DNA of 47,288 nt from Silanimonas sp. GTDB lineage: Bacteria > Pseudomonadota > Gammaproteobacteria > Xanthomonadales > Xanthomonadaceae. Under the pieces are notes generated by a model, which ran no database searches, had not been told where the DNA came from, and saw only the letters and a program-made list of their open reading frames with translations. Positions 26,989 through 38,152 of the stretch are shown one piece after another. The stretch covers positions 1 through 47,288 of the forward strand of contig NZ_JAPZQK010000061.1 in the NCBI RefSeq assembly GCF_027530345.1. Reading direction: 5' to 3'. Each line of letters starts with the position of its first letter. Within the stretch, counting starts at the first letter, position 1. The position numbers and the translations under genes were made by a program.

Positions 26989-27052
26989 GGTGGGCTCCAA
27001 TCACGGAAGCCTTGATGCTAATCGCGACGCCGCACGCCGTGCCGTGAACGGC

Positions 27053-27832
27053 TCAACCGCGCAGCAGGTCGAAGGCGAGCTTGCCGATAAGTGCCGTGAC
27101 CACGCCGAGGAACACGTAGCGGACGAAGCGCTGGCCCTTGCGGATGGCGAGGTGGCTGCCGATCCAGCTGCCCAGCATGTTGCCGAGGATCAGCGGCACC
27201 GCGAGCACCCACACCACGAAGCCGCCGATCGCCAGCACGGTCCACGAGCTCACGTCGGCCGCGACGTTCGCCGCTTTCGACACGCCCGAGGATTTCAGGA
27301 AATCGAGGCCCAGCACGCTGACGAAGGCGAAGACCATGATCGTTCCGGTGCCCGGGCCGATCAGACCGTTGTAGAAGCCGCAGGCCATGCCGACGCCGGT
27401 GGCCACGAGGGCTTCCTTCTCGAGCGGGTAGCGCCGGGATTCAACGAGGCCGAAGTCCTTGCGGAACGCGGTGTAGACCGCAAGCACGGCGCAGATCGCC
27501 AGCACGGTCCACTTCAGCAGTTCGGGGTCGAGGCACTTGGCGAACTGCACGCCGATGGCGGAAGCCACGAGCCCGCCGATGCAGGCCGGCACGACGATCC
27601 GCCGCTCGACCGGGATGCGTGACAGGTAGTTCCAGGCCGCGACGCTGGTGCCGAACATCGAGCTCGTGCGCTGCGTGCCGATGGTCTGGAGGATCGACAG
27701 GCCGGGATGCAGGTTGAGCATCGCCGGCGTGAGGATCAGCCCGCCGCCGCCAACGATGCTGTCGAGCAAGCCGGCGGCGAGGCCGGCCAGTGCGGTCAGC
27801 GCCAGCAGTTCGGGCGTGAGCTCGGCGAGCAT
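27053..27832 (-). CDS. TSUP family permease (TauE/SafE-like)
   Basis: The 259-residue protein has about eight membrane segments in two halves. Each half opens with the family glycine motif: GLLDSIVGGGGLILTPAML at about 21-39 and CGFYNGLIGPGTGTIMVF at about 152-169. TSUP members export or import small organosulfur or carboxylate anions; the substrate here cannot be told. It lies between typA and the amidase on the same strand. A perfect hairpin separates it from typA. Confidence 0.9.
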   Translation of the reverse strand: MLAELTPELLALTALAGLAAGLLDSIVGGGGLILTPAMLNLHPGLSILQTIGTQRTSSMFGTSVAAWNYLSRIPVERRIVVPACIGGLVASAIGVQFAKCLDPELLKWTVLAICAVLAVYTAFRKDFGLVESRRYPLEKEALVATGVGMACGFYNGLIGPGTGTIMVFAFVSVLGLDFLKSSGVSKAANVAADVSSWTVLAIGGFVVWVLAVPLILGNMLGSWIGSHLAIRKGQRFVRYVFLGVVTALIGKLAFDLLRG

Positions 27833-27839
27833 CGGGAAC

Positions 27840-27861
27840 GGGCGCCGGCAGGCCGGCGCCC
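27840..27861 (-). terminator. Hairpin between typA and the TSUP permease
   Basis: gggcgccggc pairs perfectly with gccggcgccc, leaving two unpaired bases (four in practice). It begins just after the typA stop. No T run follows. Confidence 0.55.
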
Positions 27862-27869
27862 GCGTTGGA

Positions 27870-29699
<1,830 letters not shown>

Positions 29700-29858
29700 G
29701 GGGAGGCGGCGCCACGGGGGGCGCTGGAGCTCGGTCGGAAAGGAAGCCCGGGAGTATACCGGCCCGGGTTGACGGGACGTTAACGGTTCCCCGCCGGCCG
29801 GGTCCCCGTCCGGGGGGCTGCAGCGCCGCGGCGGGACGGTCGCGGTGGGGGCTCGGGG

Positions 29859-29864
29859 TACACT
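29859..29864 (+). promoter_or_regulatory. Candidate -10 element of the cyclophilin gene
   Basis: TACACT lies 33 bases before the ATG. No good -35 is visible. The same hexamer occurs before the aminotransferase gene. Confidence 0.3.
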
Positions 29865-29896
29865 GCGCCCCCTTTTTCCGAGACCCGGAGCCCGCC

Positions 29897-30403
29897 ATGA
29901 GCACCGTCACCGCCACCTTCCACACCGCCCGCGGCCCGATCCAGGTCGCCCTGCACGCCGACAAGGCCCCGCTGACGGTCGCCAACTTCGTGAACCTGGC
30001 CCGCCGCAAGTTCTACGACGGCCTGAACTTCCACCGCGTCATCGCCGATTTCATGATCCAGGGCGGCTGCCCGCAGGGCCGTGGCACCGGCAACCCGGGC
30101 TATCGCTTCGAGGACGAGGTCGGCACCGGCCTGTCGCACGAGCGCGGCGTCCTGTCGATGGCCAACGCCGGCCCGAAGACCAATGGCAGCCAGTTCTTCA
30201 TCACCCACGTGCCCTGCCCGTGGCTCGACGGCAAGCACACCGTGTTCGGCAAGGTGCTCTCGGGCCTGGAGGTCGTCGACAGCATCAAGACCGGCGACCT
30301 GATCGAGAAGGTCACGCTCGAGGGCGACGTCGATGCCGTGCTGGCCGCCAAGGCCGAGCGCGTCGCCGAGTGGAACAAGGTGATGGACGAAGCCGCGCGC
30401 TGA
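29897..30403 (+). CDS. ppiB: Peptidyl-prolyl cis-trans isomerase, cyclophilin type
   Basis: The 168-residue product lacks a signal peptide and so is cytoplasmic. It shows FHRVIADFMIQGG (catalytic Arg), GVLSMANAGPKTNGSQFFIT and WLDGKHTVFGKV. Cyclophilins isomerise X-Pro bonds during folding. Length fits E. coli PpiB. GACCCGGAGCCCGCC precedes the ATG, with GGAG about eight bases away. A terminator-like hairpin follows the stop. Confidence 0.94.
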   Translation: MSTVTATFHTARGPIQVALHADKAPLTVANFVNLARRKFYDGLNFHRVIADFMIQGGCPQGRGTGNPGYRFEDEVGTGLSHERGVLSMANAGPKTNGSQFFITHVPCPWLDGKHTVFGKVLSGLEVVDSIKTGDLIEKVTLEGDVDAVLAAKAERVAEWNKVMDEAAR

Positions 30404-30423
30404 GCCGGCGCGCTGCACCCGCG

Positions 30424-30445
30424 AAGCCGCCCTCCGGGGCGGCTT
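30424..30445. terminator. Terminator after ppiB
   Basis: aagccgccc, a tccg loop, and gggcggctt form a perfect 9-bp stem, followed by tgtcgttt. It sits between converging genes and may work in both directions. Confidence 0.75.
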
Positions 30446-30460
30446 TGTCGTTTCCGGTGC

Positions 30461-31045
30461 TCAGAGCGGCTGGATCGAGTCGATCAGGGCCGCCACCGCC
30501 GCGGCGTCGCGGGCGTGGTAGTGCTCCACCGGCGCTTGCCAGTAGATCGTGGTGAGCCTGCCGTCGCGCTCGAACAGGGCGGCGGTGCCGGCGTAGCGCA
30601 GGCCGCGCTGCGAGGCCATGGTGAACTCGAAGCGCAGGCCCTCGACGGTGCCGAAGCGCGCCGGGCGAAGGTTGCTGGACTCGACCTCTGCCCAGCCCTG
30701 TTCGCGCAGGGCGGCGAGCAGCAGTTCGTGCAGCTCGTCGGGGCGCAGGCCGGGCTGGTACCACGCGCCTTGGGGCAGGTTGCGGCGTTCGCGACCGAGG
30801 TGGAACACGTGCTCGCCCGGTCGGGTGCCGGTGATCAGGCGGAGCTGGTTCAGGGCGGTGCCATCGATGGTCCAGGCCTCCTGGCGCGGGCTGGCATAGC
30901 GCGCCCAATCGAGCGAGGTCTCTACCGTCATGCCCAACACCTCGGTACGGCCGGCTGTCTGCAGTCGGCCGCCGGTGGCGCAGGCGGCAAGCCCCGCGAG
31001 GGCGAGCAGCAGCAGGGCAGTGCGCAGGGCGCAAGCGTTCGTCAT
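30461..31045 (-). CDS. Lipoprotein of unknown function
   Basis: The 194-residue product begins MTNACALRTALLLLALAGLAAC, with lipobox LAAC at 19-22. The mature part is about 170 residues with WYQPGLRPDELHELLLAALREQGW and ends with a helix LIDSIQPL. No family is recognised. The ATG overlaps the M48 protease stop by four bases (ATGA), so it is translated with that gene. It is the third member of a three-gene cassette of exported proteins. Confidence 0.78.
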   Translation of the reverse strand: MTNACALRTALLLLALAGLAACATGGRLQTAGRTEVLGMTVETSLDWARYASPRQEAWTIDGTALNQLRLITGTRPGEHVFHLGRERRNLPQGAWYQPGLRPDELHELLLAALREQGWAEVESSNLRPARFGTVEGLRFEFTMASQRGLRYAGTAALFERDGRLTTIYWQAPVEHYHARDAAAVAALIDSIQPL

Positions 31046-32232
31046 GGCGCGAGGGCCTCGAGGTCGCGTTCGACGAACGCGCGGTCCGGGGCGTCCGGCC
31101 GCAGGTGGAGGTAACGGGCGAGGGCGTCGCGCGCACCGGCGGCGTCGCCGGCCGCATGCAGCGCGTAGCCGTGTTCGCGGAAGGCGGCGGGCGGAGCGTC
31201 AGGCGCGGCGACGGCCTCGGCCTGGAGGGTGGCGGCCTTCGCTGCATCGCCTTCCCCGCGACGAAGGCGGTAGGCTTCGCCGAGGTAGTGCGCGGTGCGT
31301 CCGCGCCATGCGGGCGGCGCGTCGGCATGCAGTTCGCCGATCATCTGGATCGAGGCGGCGTAGCGGCGACGCGTCAACTCATCCGCGAGCCAGCCTTCGA
31401 GGAAGGGCTCGATGGCCGTCTGGTAGCGCTCACGGCGTTGGGCCACGAGATCGAGGGGCGGGACGACCGCCGCGGCCGTCGCCATCCGCCGATGCGCTTC
31501 GACGCGCGCTGCAGTCTCGGGGTGGCTGGCGAATACGGGATGGCGCCGTCGGCCGATGGTCGCGGCTTCCTCGCGCGCCAACCGTTCCCACAGCGCGAGC
31601 CCTGCGCCCGGCACGTAGCCCTGCGCGGCGGCGAATTCGAAACCCAAGGTATCCGCCTCGCGTTCATGCTCGCGCGAGAAGCCCGACAGTCCGGCCGTCC
31701 CTGCGAGCTGTGCGACACCGCCCACCAGTCCGATGCCGGCGCCAAGCGTGGCCAACCCGACGGTGCCCATCGTGGCGCTTCTGCGTTTGCTGGCCCGCCA
31801 CTGCTGTAGGGAGTGGCGCTGGCGGTAATGCGCGAACTCGTGGCCCAGCAGCACGGCGATTTCGTCTTCCGAGCGCAGCCGCAGCAGGGCGCCGGTGAAG
31901 ACGAGGGTCGCGCCGTTCGGCGCCATCGAGGCGTTGAACTCGGGGGCCGTCACCACGTACACCCGCAGGTCGCCGCAGTGTGGACCGGCCACGCGGCAGA
32001 GCACGTCGCGCAGATAGGCGTTGAGCGCGGCATCGCGTTCCACTTGCGGTAGGCCACGCAGCTCCTGCTCGGCGCGATCCATGCCGTACCAGAGCTCGGC
32101 CTCCGTGCTGTCCGCCGCCGGGCGTTCCCCGGGCGCCATCGGTCGCAGCGCGGCGTCCGCACCGGGTGCGAACGCGGCGATGCCGAGCCCGAGACCCACG
32201 GCGAGTGCGAGTGGGCGGGCCAAACGCGTCAC
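31042..32232 (-). CDS. Exported M48-family metalloprotease with TPR-like tail
   Basis: The 396-residue product starts with GTG, giving the signal peptide VTRLARPLALAVGLGLGIAAFAPGADA. The zinc site is HEFAH at 131-135 with third ligand Glu192 in READT. A hydrophobic stretch lies at about 155-182, and the C-terminal 130 residues are helical TPR-like. This is the BepA/LoiP-like M48 architecture for periplasmic quality control of outer membrane proteins. The GTG overlaps the stop of the upstream gene (GTGA), and its own stop overlaps the next start (ATGA). The precise role is inference. Confidence 0.88.
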   Translation of the reverse strand: MTRLARPLALAVGLGLGIAAFAPGADAALRPMAPGERPAADSTEAELWYGMDRAEQELRGLPQVERDAALNAYLRDVLCRVAGPHCGDLRVYVVTAPEFNASMAPNGATLVFTGALLRLRSEDEIAVLLGHEFAHYRQRHSLQQWRASKRRSATMGTVGLATLGAGIGLVGGVAQLAGTAGLSGFSREHEREADTLGFEFAAAQGYVPGAGLALWERLAREEAATIGRRRHPVFASHPETAARVEAHRRMATAAAVVPPLDLVAQRRERYQTAIEPFLEGWLADELTRRRYAASIQMIGELHADAPPAWRGRTAHYLGEAYRLRRGEGDAAKAATLQAEAVAAPDAPPAAFREHGYALHAAGDAAGARDALARYLHLRPDAPDRAFVERDLEALAP

Positions 32233-32984
32233 AGCGGCAGGCCCTCGAGCAGCCGGTCCACGCTCTTCCGTGCCTCGTCGCGTTCGCGAAGGTCGCCGCT
32301 TTGGCGCGCCAACTGGTTGAACCACACCACCTTGCCCGTGCGGAGGTCGACGAGGGTCGCGACGCCGTGTTGCCTGCCGCCGCCGATGTCGAGGCCCGTG
32401 CCCATCGCCGCGCCGGCGATGACGCCGAACACGCGCAGTGCGGTGCGGCCGCCGCTGGCGTAGCTGTCGCGCACGTAGGTGAACAGCGCGTAGTCCGCGC
32501 CGCTGGCGGCCCGGAGTTCCACCACGCCCTCGCCGAGCGTCCAGTCCAAGCGGGGCTGGCCGGCGGCGTCGCGTTTCGTGGCCAATGCGCCGCCGGGCAG
32601 GAGGAACTGGCTGATCGAGAGCGCCACCGCCTCGTTCAACCGCACCACCTGGCCGAGGCGCGAGTCGGGTTCGAGGTCGTCGGGAACGTCGAAATCCGGG
32701 GCCTGCGGGGTGTTGGCGGCAGCGAGGTGGGTGCGTACCGCCTCGGCGTAGAAGCGTCGGGCGTCGCGGGACCACGCCTCGCGCGGTTCCAGCAGGCCGC
32801 CGGCGGTGATGAGGCTCAGTTCGATGTTGGGTTCGACCAGCACCACCGTGCCTTCGATCCGGAGCGGCTGGCCGTCCTCGCCGGGGGCGGTCGCCGGGCG
32901 GGTCGCGGCGGCGGCGCAGGCGCTCCCCAGCAGGGCCAGCACGAAGGCGGTAGCGAAGCGGCCGCGTGGGAATCGGGCGGTCAT
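32229..32984 (-). CDS. Exported protein, probable lipoprotein, unknown function
   Basis: The 251-residue product starts MTARFPRGRFATAFVLALLGSAC, a signal with an imperfect lipobox (GSAC). The rest has IEGTVVLVEPNIELSLITAGG near the N-terminus and GGRQHGVATLVDLRTGKVVWFNQL near the C-terminus, which looks like a beta-rich surface protein. No family is recognised. An in-frame extension to 33032 is possible but would bury the signal. It is first in the cassette, and its stop overlaps the protease start. Confidence 0.72.
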   Translation of the reverse strand: MTARFPRGRFATAFVLALLGSACAAAATRPATAPGEDGQPLRIEGTVVLVEPNIELSLITAGGLLEPREAWSRDARRFYAEAVRTHLAAANTPQAPDFDVPDDLEPDSRLGQVVRLNEAVALSISQFLLPGGALATKRDAAGQPRLDWTLGEGVVELRAASGADYALFTYVRDSYASGGRTALRVFGVIAGAAMGTGLDIGGGRQHGVATLVDLRTGKVVWFNQLARQSGDLRERDEARKSVDRLLEGLPL

Positions 32985-33064
32985 GCGCGGGTCCGGCGAG
33001 GGGCGTGGCCCGGAGCTTCGGTGATGCGGCACCGCCCCCGCAAGGCGGGTGCCGGGCGGCGCGG

Positions 33065-33073
33065 TGCTACACT
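33065..33073 (+). promoter_or_regulatory. Candidate extended -10 of the aminotransferase gene
   Basis: TGCTACACT is an extended -10 (TGnTACACT) 37 bases before the ATG. A GC-rich hairpin lies immediately upstream (about 33027-33054). There is no clear -35. Confidence 0.4.
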
Positions 33074-33109
33074 TTCGGGCTTACCGCCAACGCCGCCGAG
33101 GGGAGTCCG

Positions 33110-34309
33110 ATGCCGCAGCTCAGCCATCGAATGGGTCACGCCAAGCCAAGCGCCATCATGGCCGTGGCGGAGAAGGCGAAAGCCCTCAAGGCCCAGGGGC
33201 GCGACATCATCAGCTTCTCGATCGGCGTACCGAACTTCCTCCCCGGCGAGCACGTCTACACCGCCGCCCGCGAGGCGCTGGCCAAGGACAGCGGCCAGTA
33301 CGGCAGCAACCGCGGCGCCGATGCGCTGCTCGACGCCTTCATCGCCCACATGGGCCGCCTCGGCCTGACCGGCTACACGCGCAAGCATTGCGCCACCGGC
33401 GTCGGCGCCAAGCACCTGTTGTACAACCTGGCCGAAGCGCTGCTCGATCCGGGCGACACCATCGCCTTCGCCACGCCGTACTGGACGACCTACGTCGACA
33501 TCGCCGACATCGTCGGCGCCAAGACGCTGCTGCTGCCGGCCCCGGCCTCGCAGGACTACAAGATCACGCCGGCCCAGCTCGACGCCGCGCTGGCGCAGAA
33601 GCCGAAGGTCTACCTGTTCAACAACCCGTCCAACCCGACGGGCATGGTCTACACCAAGGAAGAAATCGCCGCGCTGGCCGACGTGTTCGCGAAGCATCCG
33701 GACACCTGGATCATCAGCGACGACATCTACAACACGCTGGTGTTCGACGGCCTCGGCTACCACAACATCGTCATCGTCCGCCCGGAACTGCGCGAGCGCA
33801 CGGTGTTCGTCGACTCGCTGTCGAAGACCTACGGCATGCCGGGCTGGCGCGTCGGCCTGATGGCCGGCCCCGAGTCGGTGGCGCAGGCCATCACCACGCT
33901 CAACTCGAACCACATCACCAACCTGCCGGAAGTGGTGGTCGCCGCCGCCGTGGCCGCCCTCGCCGGGCCGCAGGACGTCCCGCAGCAGAAGTGCAGGGAG
34001 TTCGAGGCCAAGCGCGACGTGGTGCTGGCCGCGATGGCTGCCATCCCGGGCGTGAAGTGCCCGCGTCCGCAGGGCGCGTTCTACGTGTTCCCGGACATCA
34101 GCTGCGCCTTCGGCAAGTCGCACGGGGGCAAGCTCGTTGCGAACGACGTCGATTTCTGCAACCTGCTGCTCGAGGTGGAGGGCGTGGCCTGCGTGCCGGG
34201 CTCGGCCTTCGGCGAGCCCAGTGCCCTGCGCATCAGCTACACCTGCCCCGACGCCCCGCTGAAGGAAGGCCTGCGCCGCATCCAGGCCTTCTTCGCCGCC
34301 CTCGCCTGA
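33110..34309 (+). CDS. PLP-dependent aminotransferase, aspartate type (class I/II)
   Basis: The 399-residue product has ISFSIGVPNF at 35-43, NNPSNPTG at 171-178, DDIYNTL at 204-210 and the PLP lysine Lys239 in SLSKTYGMPGWR. It moves amino groups between aspartate-like substrates and 2-oxo acids; exact specificity cannot be told. GGGGAG lies five bases before ATG 33110. mdh follows 23 bases later on the same strand, which makes sense because oxaloacetate links the two. Confidence 0.93.
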   Translation: MPQLSHRMGHAKPSAIMAVAEKAKALKAQGRDIISFSIGVPNFLPGEHVYTAAREALAKDSGQYGSNRGADALLDAFIAHMGRLGLTGYTRKHCATGVGAKHLLYNLAEALLDPGDTIAFATPYWTTYVDIADIVGAKTLLLPAPASQDYKITPAQLDAALAQKPKVYLFNNPSNPTGMVYTKEEIAALADVFAKHPDTWIISDDIYNTLVFDGLGYHNIVIVRPELRERTVFVDSLSKTYGMPGWRVGLMAGPESVAQAITTLNSNHITNLPEVVVAAAVAALAGPQDVPQQKCREFEAKRDVVLAAMAAIPGVKCPRPQGAFYVFPDISCAFGKSHGGKLVANDVDFCNLLLEVEGVACVPGSAFGEPSALRISYTCPDAPLKEGLRRIQAFFAALA

Positions 34310-34332
34310 TTCCCCGCTAAGGAGCCCACCCC

Positions 34333-35319
34333 ATGAAGACCCCCGTCCGCGTCGCCGTCACCGGAGCTGCCGGCCAGATCGGTTACTCGCTGCTGTTCCG
34401 CATCGCCTCGGGCGAGATGCTCGGCAAGGACCAGCCGGTCATCCTGCAGCTGCTCGAGTTGCCGATGGAGAAGGCCCAAGCCGCGCTGAAGGGCGTGATC
34501 ATGGAGCTCGAGGACTGCGCCTTCCCGCTGCTCGCCGGCGTGGTCGGCACCGCCGATCCGATGGTCGCCTTCAAGGACGCCGACGTCGCCCTGCTGGTCG
34601 GTGCGATGCCGCGCGGCCCGGGCATGGAGCGCAAGGACCTGCTGCTGAAGAACGCCGAGATCTTCACCGTGCAGGGCAAGGCGCTCGACGCCGTCGCCTC
34701 GCGCGACGTCAAGGTGCTGGTGGTCGGCAACCCGGCCAACACCAACGCCTACATCGCCATGAAGTCGGCGCCCTCGCTGCCGGCCAAGAACTTCACCGCG
34801 ATGCTGCGCCTCGACCACAACCGCGCGCTCTCGCAGCTGTCGGCCAAGGCCGGCGTGGCCGTCGGCGACATCGAGAAGCTGATCGTGTGGGGCAACCACA
34901 GCCCGACCATGTACCCCGACTACCGTTTCGCCACGGTCGGCGGCGCCTCCCTCAAGGACAAGGTCAACGACGAGAACTGGAACCGCACCGACTTCATCCC
35001 GAAGGTCGGCAAGCGCGGCGCCGCGATCATCGAAGCCCGTGGCCTGTCGTCGGCCGCCTCGGCCGCCAACGCCGCCATCGACCACATCCGTGACTGGGTG
35101 CTGGGCACCAACGGCAAGTGGACCACGATGGGCATCCCGTCGGACGGCAGCTACGGCATCCCGAAGGACGTCATGTACGGCTTCCCGGTCACGTGCACGA
35201 ACGGCCAGTACGAAATCGCCCAGGGTTTGGCCATCGACGACTTCTCGCGCGAGATGATGAACAAGACGCTGGCCGAGCTCGAGGAAGAGAGCAGCGGCGT
35301 GGCACACCTCCTCGGCTGA
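34333..35319 (+). CDS. mdh: Malate dehydrogenase
   Basis: The 328-residue product is the cytosolic-like MDH type found in many beta- and gammaproteobacteria. It has [19 protein letters not shown] (NAD fold), [15 protein letters not shown] (Asp and Arg) and [11 protein letters not shown] (catalytic His). It interconverts malate and oxaloacetate in the TCA cycle. AAGGAG stands eight bases before the start. A 10-bp stem with a T-rich tail follows the stop. Confidence 0.97.
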   Translation: MKTPVRVAVTGAAGQIGYSLLFRIASGEMLGKDQPVILQLLELPMEKAQAALKGVIMELEDCAFPLLAGVVGTADPMVAFKDADVALLVGAMPRGPGMERKDLLLKNAEIFTVQGKALDAVASRDVKVLVVGNPANTNAYIAMKSAPSLPAKNFTAMLRLDHNRALSQLSAKAGVAVGDIEKLIVWGNHSPTMYPDYRFATVGGASLKDKVNDENWNRTDFIPKVGKRGAAIIEARGLSSAASAANAAIDHIRDWVLGTNGKWTTMGIPSDGSYGIPKDVMYGFPVTCTNGQYEIAQGLAIDDFSREMMNKTLAELEEESSGVAHLLG

Positions 35320-35335
35320 TCGCCGGGAACATCGG

Positions 35336-35362
35336 AAAGGCGGCCTAGGCCGCCTTTCTTTT
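35336..35362 (+). terminator. Intrinsic terminator after mdh
   Basis: aaaggcggcc and ggccgccttt form a 10-bp stem with a central ta, followed by ctttt. Confidence 0.85.
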
Positions 35363-35386
35363 CGGCGATTTCGAAGGACTGGGTCG

Positions 35387-36004
35387 ATGCCATCCAGAGG
35401 ACCAAAGACGGCGCTGATGATCCTGGCCGCGTGTATTGCCGTGCCCGGCAAGGCGCAGGACTCGCGGACCGCCGAGCTGCCGGGCTCCGGCGTCGAACGT
35501 CAGACCCCTCGCTGCTGGCCAGCGCTGGCCGAAGTGACGGAACGTATCCGGCCTGGACGCCTGACGTATCGCACGGTGAGGCTCCATCCGGAGCAGAGCC
35601 CCTCGGCGGAGTTCGCGAGTGGTAGCAGTCTGGTTGAAGTCGTCGAGTTGCCCGAGTTCAAGCGGCCCTATCGGGTCGAATTCCAGTTGATCTTCGACAT
35701 CAACCTGAGTCGCGACAGCGAATACCTGCTGCCGTCGGCCGTGTTGGTCGACGCTTCGTTCTGTGAGCTCCTTGACGTTGGCGAGCTCACGTTCGAATTC
35801 AAGCGCAGCCTGATGAACCACCAGGGCGCTGAGGTCGCGCATGTCGGAGTGACGAACGCTGATCCGAGGTTCCTGCTGGTCTACACCGACGCGAGGAAGG
35901 TGGGCGAGCCTGCGGTACTGAACACGGGCCCATTTGCTGATTACGAGATGTATCGCGCCAGGGGCGGGTACACGATGGTTCGCATCCAGAACAAAACGCC
36001 TTAG
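35387..36004 (+). CDS. Exported protein of unknown function, weakly MalM-like
   Basis: The 205-residue product has a short signal peptide (MILAACIAVPGKAQ; A-x-A-like site near 23). The core VVELPEFKRPYRVEFQL, YLLPSAVLVDASF and FLLVYTDARKVGEP recalls the beta-rich MalM family of periplasmic proteins, but the match is faint. It stands between the mdh terminator and prpB, on the same strand. The stop lies only 12 bases before the prpB ATG, so it could be co-transcribed with prpB. Confidence 0.68.
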   Translation: MPSRGPKTALMILAACIAVPGKAQDSRTAELPGSGVERQTPRCWPALAEVTERIRPGRLTYRTVRLHPEQSPSAEFASGSSLVEVVELPEFKRPYRVEFQLIFDINLSRDSEYLLPSAVLVDASFCELLDVGELTFEFKRSLMNHQGAEVAHVGVTNADPRFLLVYTDARKVGEPAVLNTGPFADYEMYRARGGYTMVRIQNKTP

Positions 36005-36016
36005 GAGCTCATTGTG

Positions 36017-36892
36017 ATGACACAGATTTCCCCCGGTGCGCGCTTCCGCGCCGCCGTCGCCGACGAATCCCCGCTGCAGGTGATGGGCGCGATCACCGCC
36101 TACGCCGGCTTGATGGCCAAGCGCACGGGCTACAAGGCGCTGTACCTCTCCGGAGGCGGCGTGGCCGCCAATTCGCTGGGCATGCCCGATCTCGGCATCA
36201 GCACGATGGAAGACGTACTCACCGACGCCCGACGCATCGTCGACGCCACGCAGATGCCGCTGCTCGTCGATATCGACACCGGTTGGGGCGGCGCCTTCAA
36301 CATCGCCCGCACCATCCGCAGCTTCACCAATATCGGTGTCGCCGCCGTCCATATGGAGGACCAGGTGGGGCAGAAGCGCTGCGGCCATCGTCCCGGCAAG
36401 GAGGTGGTGTCGAAGGCCGAGATGGTGGATCGCATCAAGGCCGCCGTCGATGCGAAGACCGATGCGAATTTCGTGCTGATGGCGCGCACCGACGCCGCCG
36501 CGGTCGAAGGCCTCGATGCCGCCATCGAGCGCGCGGTCGCCTATGTCGAAGCCGGCGCCGACATGGTCTTCCCGGAGGCGATGAAGTCGCTCGAGGACTA
36601 TCGCAAGGTCAAGGCCGCAGTGAAGGTGCCGATCCTCGCCAACCTCACCGAGTTCGGCAGCACGCCCTTCTTCACCACCGACGACTTGCGTGGTGCCGGC
36701 GTCGACATCGCCCTGTACTGCTGTGGCGCCTACCGCGCCATGAACAAGGCCGCGCTGCACTTCTACGAGACCGTGCGCCGCGACGGCACCCAGAAAAACA
36801 TCATCGATACCCTGCAGACGCGCGCCGAGCTCTACGACTTCCTCGGTTACCACGCCTACGAGGACAAGCTCGACGCACTGTTCGCCAAGTAG
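36017..36892 (+). CDS. prpB: 2-methylisocitrate lyase
   Basis: The 291-residue product is an ICL/PEP-mutase superfamily lyase. It has [17 protein letters not shown] (metal Asp85/Asp87), the catalytic Cys122 in [10 protein letters not shown] and [14 protein letters not shown]. It splits 2-methylisocitrate to pyruvate and succinate in propionate catabolism. GGAG at 36004-36007 could serve either GTG 36014 or ATG 36017; I chose ATG. An opposing gene separates it from prpC. Confidence 0.95.
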   Translation: MTQISPGARFRAAVADESPLQVMGAITAYAGLMAKRTGYKALYLSGGGVAANSLGMPDLGISTMEDVLTDARRIVDATQMPLLVDIDTGWGGAFNIARTIRSFTNIGVAAVHMEDQVGQKRCGHRPGKEVVSKAEMVDRIKAAVDAKTDANFVLMARTDAAAVEGLDAAIERAVAYVEAGADMVFPEAMKSLEDYRKVKAAVKVPILANLTEFGSTPFFTTDDLRGAGVDIALYCCGAYRAMNKAALHFYETVRRDGTQKNIIDTLQTRAELYDFLGYHAYEDKLDALFAK

Positions 36893-36913
36893 GGTGGCTG
36901 AGGAGGGCGAGCC

Positions 36914-38029
36914 TCAGCCTTCGTCGACGCGCAGCTCGCGCACCGTCTGGGTGCGCGAGGCGCCGCTCTGGAGCACGGTCTTCGGGATGCGGCTGAAATC
37001 GATGGCCTTCAGGTCGAGCTTGCGCACCTGGCGGTCCCACATGGAGTGGAAATAGAACACGCGGTTGCGCAGGTCGGCCGCGGTGGTGATCTGCGTGGCG
37101 CTCACGATGTCCTCGGCGCGCTGCTCGGGCGCGCCCGTGCTGCCCACGGTGAGGTTGAAGCTGTCGAGGATGCGGAAAGCCTCGAACACGGCCTCCGGGC
37201 CGTCCTTGAGCGGGCGAGCCGAGGCGGTCAGGGCGACCGCGCGGACGAAGCGCGCGGGCGGCGTGAAGTCGCCGGGCAGGCCGCGCAGGCCGGTGCCCGC
37301 GCCGAGCGGCGAGAAGGTGCGCCCGTCGATCGTGATGGGCTTCTCCGCGGCGGGCGACAGACCGATGTGGTTGCGCAGGTTCGTCAGGTGCCAATCGTAG
37401 GTGGGCGAATTGGTCACCACGCCGAGCAGGGCGTCGTGCACCTTGACCTGCCCACCATCGATGATCTCGATGATGATCGCCGCGCCGGTGGCATCGGCCA
37501 CCTTCCAGTGGAAGGGCAGCGGGGCGCCGCCGAAGCGCGGGTCCTCGACATTGACCACGGTGACGTCGCGCAGGTGCTCGCGCACTTCGGCCACCGTCGA
37601 GAACGAGGAGAGCATCCACTGCATGTAGTCGCCGACGCTCAGCGACTGGCTGCGACGCGCGGGCTCGAAGGGCGCGAAGCGGGCGAAATCCGGGAAGTAG
37701 TACATGCCCACGTAGAGCCCCGCTTCGTTCAAACCATCCGGCCCGTAGGGTTCGCCGTAGGCCATCAGTGACACGAAGCCGTGCCGGCCCGTCCAAGCGT
37801 GGCCGTTCTCGCCTTCCGTGGTCCGCCCTGTGAAGCGGTGGCCGCGCGGGAACAGCACGAGGTGGTCGTGGCTGGCGTCGCTCAGGGCCCACTCCACCGT
37901 GCGCGCCGTGACGACGCTGCCGTCGCCTGCGGTGAGCGAGATGCCGGTGCAGGCGAGGGCCACGGTGGACAGCGCCGAAGCGGCGACGAGGCAGGCGGCG
38001 GCGAGGGCGCGGCGGGCGAGGCGGGGCAT
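36914..38029 (-). CDS. Exported choloylglycine-hydrolase-like Ntn amidase
   Basis: The 371-residue product has a signal peptide ending ALA at 24-26, followed at once by Cys27 in [21 protein letters not shown]. Cleavage therefore exposes the N-terminal nucleophile of the Ntn fold. The family includes penicillin V acylase, bile salt hydrolase and some homoserine-lactone acylases, all of which cleave linear amides; the substrate here is not readable. It points against prpB and away from prpC, and has its own start with no obvious link to propionate use. Confidence 0.9.
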   Translation of the reverse strand: MPRLARRALAAACLVAASALSTVALACTGISLTAGDGSVVTARTVEWALSDASHDHLVLFPRGHRFTGRTTEGENGHAWTGRHGFVSLMAYGEPYGPDGLNEAGLYVGMYYFPDFARFAPFEPARRSQSLSVGDYMQWMLSSFSTVAEVREHLRDVTVVNVEDPRFGGAPLPFHWKVADATGAAIIIEIIDGGQVKVHDALLGVVTNSPTYDWHLTNLRNHIGLSPAAEKPITIDGRTFSPLGAGTGLRGLPGDFTPPARFVRAVALTASARPLKDGPEAVFEAFRILDSFNLTVGSTGAPEQRAEDIVSATQITTAADLRNRVFYFHSMWDRQVRKLDLKAIDFSRIPKTVLQSGASRTQTVRELRVDEG

Positions 38030-38152
38030 GGGTGGGCCGTTCGGGTCGGGGCGAGAGGGGTGTGGCGGAGTATCGCAGGCGTCGAAGGGGGGTACGAGGG
38101 CCGCGCGCTGGCGATACCATGCGCGCCTCGACTCCCTGCTGGAACCGATCCG

